Assembly (NCBI GenBank): GCA_003138485.1
Contig: PLGF01000141.1
Location: 35,285 to 70,554 of the forward strand
Source of the DNA: Verrucomicrobiales bacterium
GTDB taxonomy: Bacteria > Verrucomicrobiota > Verrucomicrobiia > Limisphaerales > Palsa-1400
DNA: 35,270 nt
Direction: 5' to 3'
Part shown: one piece after another, positions 32,189 through 35,270 of the stretch
How positions within the stretch are numbered: the first letter of the stretch is position 1
Layout: every line of letters begins with the position of its first letter
Notes under the pieces: generated by a model
Told to the model about the DNA's origin: nothing
Seen by the model: the letters and a program-made list of their open reading frames with translations, nothing else
The model's database searches: none
Position numbers and translations under genes: made by a program

Positions 32189-33868
32189 ATGCTCACGATG
32201 GAAGAAGCCCTGAAGCAAAGCTCGACCCAATTTGCGACAGGCCAAATTGTCAAAGGGATCGTCATTGAAGTCCGCCCCAAAGAAGTCCTCGTCGATATCG
32301 GCTACAAAAGCGAAGGCGTCATCCCGGCCAACGAATTCGACGACATCAAACTGGTCAAGATCGGCGATGAAGTCGATGTCCTCATCGAGAAACTCGAAGA
32401 CAAGGAGGGCATGGTCGTGCTCTCCAAGGAAAAGGCCGAGTTCAAGAAGAATTGGGACAAAATCCTCACCATTTGCAACGAAGGCGGCACCATTCAGGGC
32501 AAGGTCAAGGCGGCCGTCAAAGGCGGCCTCCTGGTCAACATCGGCGTCGAAGCTTTCCTGCCTTCCTCCCAAATCGACATCGTTCCGCCCAAGAACCTGG
32601 CCCAGTTCATCGGCAACATCTACGAATACAAAGTCGTCAAGATCAACCAGGAACGCCAGAACATCGTCCTCTCCCGCCGCGAATTGATCGAGCAGCGCCG
32701 CAACGACAAGCGCGCCAAGCTCCTCACCGAAATGACCCCCGGCGACATCCGCAAGGGCACCGTCAAGAATATCACCGACTTCGGCGCCTTCATCGACCTC
32801 AACGGCATCGACGGCCTTCTCCACATCACCGACATGAGCTGGGGCCGCATCGGCCATCCCTCCGAGATTCTCAAGGTCGGCCAGGACATCGACGTTGTGG
32901 TGCTGGACATCAACCGCGAAAAGGAGCGCGTCAGCCTGGGCCTGAAGCAGAAACTGAGCAATCCCTGGGAAAACATCGACGCCAAGTACCAGGTCGGCAA
33001 CAAGGTCAAGGGAAAGGTCGTCAACCTGGTGCCTTATGGCGCCTTTGTCGAACTGGAGCCGGGCGTCGAGGGCCTCGTCCACGTCACCGAATTGTCCTGG
33101 ACCAAGCGCATCGCCAAGCCCTCCGACATGCTCAAAGCCGAACAGGAGATCGAGGCGGTCGTGCTGGGCATCAACCGCGAAGAGCAGAAAATCTCCCTCG
33201 GCATCCGCCAGCTCGAAGCCAACCCTTGGGACCGCGCCCTCGACAAATACCCCTCGGGCACCAAGGTCAAGGGCAAGATTCGCAATCTCACCAGCTATGG
33301 CGCCTTCATCGAATTGGAGGAGGGCCTGGATGGCATGATCCATGTCTCCGACATTTCCTGGACCCGCAAGATCAATCATCCCTCCGAGGTTTTCAAGAAG
33401 GGCGATGAAGTCGAGGCGGTCGTCCTGGAAGTCGATAAGACCAACCAGCGCATCTCGGTCGGCGTCAAACAACTGGTCGTCGATCCCTGGAGCAACATCG
33501 ATCAATACTACAAAGTCGGCGACCTCCTCTCCGGCAAAGTCACCAAGCTGGCCAGCTTCGGCGCGTTCGTCGGGTTGCAGCACGACATCGACGGCCTGGT
33601 TCACATCTCCCAGGTCAGCGAGGAGCGCACGGACAAGATCAAGAACGTCCTCAAGGTCGGCCAGGATGTCACCGCCCGCGTCATCAAGATCGACAAGACC
33701 GAGCGGCGCATCGGCCTGTCCATCAAAGCAGCCGCCTATTCGCCCGAACAACTCAAGGCCGAGCAGGCGATCCTCGATTCCCTCAAGCCGGGCGAAGACC
33801 TCGTCGCGCTACAACACGCCTTCGACGCCGCGGACGAATCGGCCCGCCAGCAACAACAAAGCCCCTAA
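32189..33868 (+). CDS. rpsA: 30S ribosomal protein S1
   Basis: This 559-residue protein has six S1 RNA-binding repeats, at about 18-88, 103-168, 186-256, 270-340, 355-425 and 440-510. The repeats are recognisable from GQIVKGIVIEVRPKEVLVDI, GDIRKGTVKNITDFGAFIDL, KVKGKVVNLVPYGAFVEL, KVKGKIRNLTSYGAFIEL and LLSGKVTKLASFGAFVGL. It binds mRNA on the 30S subunit and helps initiation, especially on leaders without a Shine-Dalgarno sequence. ATG 32189 has no Shine-Dalgarno but a very AT-rich stretch (TACGTATATATT) just before it, as expected for S1-dependent or self-regulated initiation. A second ATG at 32198 is an alternative start. Confidence 0.97.
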   Translation: MLTMEEALKQSSTQFATGQIVKGIVIEVRPKEVLVDIGYKSEGVIPANEFDDIKLVKIGDEVDVLIEKLEDKEGMVVLSKEKAEFKKNWDKILTICNEGGTIQGKVKAAVKGGLLVNIGVEAFLPSSQIDIVPPKNLAQFIGNIYEYKVVKINQERQNIVLSRRELIEQRRNDKRAKLLTEMTPGDIRKGTVKNITDFGAFIDLNGIDGLLHITDMSWGRIGHPSEILKVGQDIDVVVLDINREKERVSLGLKQKLSNPWENIDAKYQVGNKVKGKVVNLVPYGAFVELEPGVEGLVHVTELSWTKRIAKPSDMLKAEQEIEAVVLGINREEQKISLGIRQLEANPWDRALDKYPSGTKVKGKIRNLTSYGAFIELEEGLDGMIHVSDISWTRKINHPSEVFKKGDEVEAVVLEVDKTNQRISVGVKQLVVDPWSNIDQYYKVGDLLSGKVTKLASFGAFVGLQHDIDGLVHISQVSEERTDKIKNVLKVGQDVTARVIKIDKTERRIGLSIKAAAYSPEQLKAEQAILDSLKPGEDLVALQHAFDAADESARQQQQSP

Positions 33869-33882
33869 TCTCACGCGGGAAA

Positions 33883-33912
33883 GCGCCGGCCTGCTCCCAT
33901 GCGGGCCGGCGC
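33883..33912 (+). terminator. GC-rich hairpin between rpsA and lptF
   Basis: A perfect 9-bp stem, GCGCCGGCC (33883-33891) with GGCCGGCGC (33904-33912), closes a 12-nt loop 14 bp after the rpsA stop. No T-run follows; instead there is a C-run and a second copy of GGCCGGCGCG, which could form an alternative pairing. It may attenuate transcription or protect the rpsA mRNA end. Confidence 0.45.
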
Positions 33913-33944
33913 ACCGCCCCCCCCCGGCCGGCGCGTTTGCCTGG

Positions 33945-35108
33945 ATGAAAACCCTCCACTTCTACCTGACCCGCCAAATGCTGGCGACGTTGGGCATGAC
34001 AGTGTTTGTCGTCACCTTCGTCCTGCTGTTGGGCAACGTCATCAAGGAAATCCTCAACCTGCTCATCCACCGCCAGGCGACCTTGCCCCTGGCTCTTCAC
34101 GCCATCCTTCTCCTGATCCCCTTCGTTCTGGCTTTCGCGCTGCCCATTGGGATGCTCACGGCGGCGTTGCTGGTTTTCGGGCGGTTCAGCGCGGACCAGG
34201 AGTTAATGGCGGCGCGCGCCAGCGGAATCAGCCTGTTGAGCCTCATCACGCCGATCCTCCTGCTCAGCGTGGCCGTCAGCGGGCTGTGCGCCTGGCTCAA
34301 CTTCGACATCGCCCCGGCCAGCCGGGTCGCTTACAATTCCCTCCTTTATCATGCCGAAACCAGAAGTCCCTCCGACATCCTGCAACCGGGCGAGCCGGCG
34401 CAATTGGGCAACTACACCATTTGGGCCGCCAAAAAGGAAGGCACCAACCTGGACGACGTTCTGGTGACCGAATGGACGCACAAGGGCGGCCTCAAAAAGT
34501 GGTTCCGAGGCCTCACCGGAACGCTGTTCTACGATTCCCCACGCAATCAAATCATACTCACCTTGCATTCCGCCGACGGCTGGCTGCTCGATACCAACGG
34601 CTGGGTGTACATAGGCAGCGGCGACCCTCCCTTCGTCCTCCCGCTCAGCGGGCAGGAAAAGACGGTGCTGGCGGTGCCGGTCAGCGACATGACGTTCCGC
34701 CAATTGCGGGCGAAACTGGCTGAATTACAAGATTCCCTGACCCCTCCCGCGCCGCTGCCTGCCCGGCAAAACGTGACCGCGGAAGGCCGGCGCGAGGTCC
34801 GGCAAATCGTCCAGGATGCCAGCACGCCCTATTTGGTTTACCTGCACCGCGAGGTGGCCTTTTCGTTCGCGTGCATCGGTTTTACTCTGGTGGGCATCCC
34901 GCTGGGCATCCGGGCGCATCGCCGTGAAACCACCGTGGGCGTGGCCATCGCGCTGGCCTTGATGCTCATTTACTACAGCTTTGTGGTGCTGGGCCAGGCG
35001 TGGGTCAACCATCCCGAACGCGCCCCCTACCTCATCGTCTGGCTGCCCAACTTCATTTTCCAGGCCGTTGGCGCCGTCCTCCTCTGGCGCGCCAACAGAA
35101 GCGGCTGA
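33945..35108 (+). CDS. LptF/LptG-family LPS export permease
   Basis: This 387-residue YjgP/YjgQ-family permease has about three N-terminal helices (TLHFYLTRQMLATLGMTVFV, LHAILLLIPFVLAFALPIGM, ISLLSLITPILLLSVAVSG). A periplasmic beta-jellyroll domain (about 125-260) and three C-terminal helices (SFACIGFTLVGIPLGIRAHR, GVAIALALMLIYYSFVVLGQ, LIVWLPNFIFQAVGAVLLW) follow. With LptB and a second permease it extracts lipopolysaccharide for transport to the outer membrane. The partner permease is not in the window and may lie beyond the right edge. I chose ATG 33945 because it begins the first helix directly; the frame upstream is antisense-like to rpsA. Confidence 0.88.
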   Translation: MKTLHFYLTRQMLATLGMTVFVVTFVLLLGNVIKEILNLLIHRQATLPLALHAILLLIPFVLAFALPIGMLTAALLVFGRFSADQELMAARASGISLLSLITPILLLSVAVSGLCAWLNFDIAPASRVAYNSLLYHAETRSPSDILQPGEPAQLGNYTIWAAKKEGTNLDDVLVTEWTHKGGLKKWFRGLTGTLFYDSPRNQIILTLHSADGWLLDTNGWVYIGSGDPPFVLPLSGQEKTVLAVPVSDMTFRQLRAKLAELQDSLTPPAPLPARQNVTAEGRREVRQIVQDASTPYLVYLHREVAFSFACIGFTLVGIPLGIRAHRRETTVGVAIALALMLIYYSFVVLGQAWVNHPERAPYLIVWLPNFIFQAVGAVLLWRANRSG

Positions 35109-35270
35109 GGGTGGATGACAAAAATCTTCACGTCGTCGGCAGATGGCGACGCGGAGCCGCTCCCTTCTCCCAGAAAACCGCCCTTGCCGAGCCGCATGCC
35201 TGGCACTTCAAAGTCCGTTGCATAGACTACATTGAGGCCGGAGGAATAGCCGCAAAAAAGCACAAAAGAC
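35109..35270. other. Right-edge intergenic sequence
   Basis: No gene is supported. The last bases (CCGCAAAAAAGCACAAAAGA, from about 35250) resemble the A-rich block at about 27498 and look like the beginning of another dispersed intergenic repeat cut by the window edge. A minus-strand frame across this stretch overlaps the permease end and is not recognisable. Confidence 0.35.

Noticed and set aside
32111-33751. 546-codon minus-strand frame opposite rpsA
   Set aside because: It is a mirror of the repeated S1 domains, with periodic Asp/Val/Leu text, and is a known type of artefact.

Overview
The window is GC-rich, tightly coded bacterial DNA that looks like a soil or freshwater member of the Verrucomicrobiota, probably near the Pedosphaera/Limisphaera group. 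This is inferred from gene style and not from a marker phylogeny. Pointers are: an ECF-type sigma factor followed by a giant Ser/Thr kinase with an RDD membrane domain; secreted proteins with a verrucomicrobial-style 'T-GGFWS' segment or an 'S-T-NL--W' C-terminal segment; many palindromic intergenic repeats; and weak or absent Shine-Dalgarno sequences.

Layout. 1-4000: a two-gene cassette for a secreted fibre-like protein with 23 exact-length 17-residue repeats and a small secreted partner, bracketed by direct copies of a ~120 bp repeat. 4000-6300: a divergent dihydropteroate-synthase-like protein, facing an EgtD-like SAM methyltransferase coupled to an Rrf2 regulator. 6300-9000: a repeat-rich accessory stretch with ferritin, a VapBC-type toxin-antitoxin pair, tRNA-Ser(GCU) and a second, decaying toxin-antitoxin locus. 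9000-14200: sigma factor, kinase/pseudokinase/RDD protein, secreted LolA-like protein and a small ORF. 14390-17546: an HlyD-ABC ATPase-ABC2 permease export operon. 17550-18990: a MITE-like element with four hairpins, a dead toxin-antitoxin pair, 22-bp tandem repeats and a broken AAA ATPase. 18991-27084: a co-directional run of PHP phosphatase, M29-like aminopeptidase, OvoM-like methyltransferase, polar amino acid ABC importer (three genes) and an MgtA-type Mg2+ ATPase with an unusual insertion, ending against a convergent XRE regulator. 27698-30904: a large secreted GH5 glycosidase, bracketed by direct copies of a 27-nt sequence. 31000-31525: a chimeric repeat with tRNA-like pieces next to a broken VapBC pair. 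32189-35108: housekeeping genes rpsA and an LptF/LptG permease.

The most interesting points are: (i) a free-standing OvoM-like 4-mercaptohistidine methyltransferase in one run with an M29-like peptidase and an amino acid importer, with an EgtD-like enzyme elsewhere in the window that appears to have lost the histidine-binding glutamate; (ii) a kinase-RDD-pseudokinase-RDD-like protein; (iii) two secreted-protein cassettes each flanked by direct repeats; (iv) an abundant set of structured intergenic repeats; and (v) one intact and three decaying toxin-antitoxin loci. All family calls are from reading the sequence; no database search was run.
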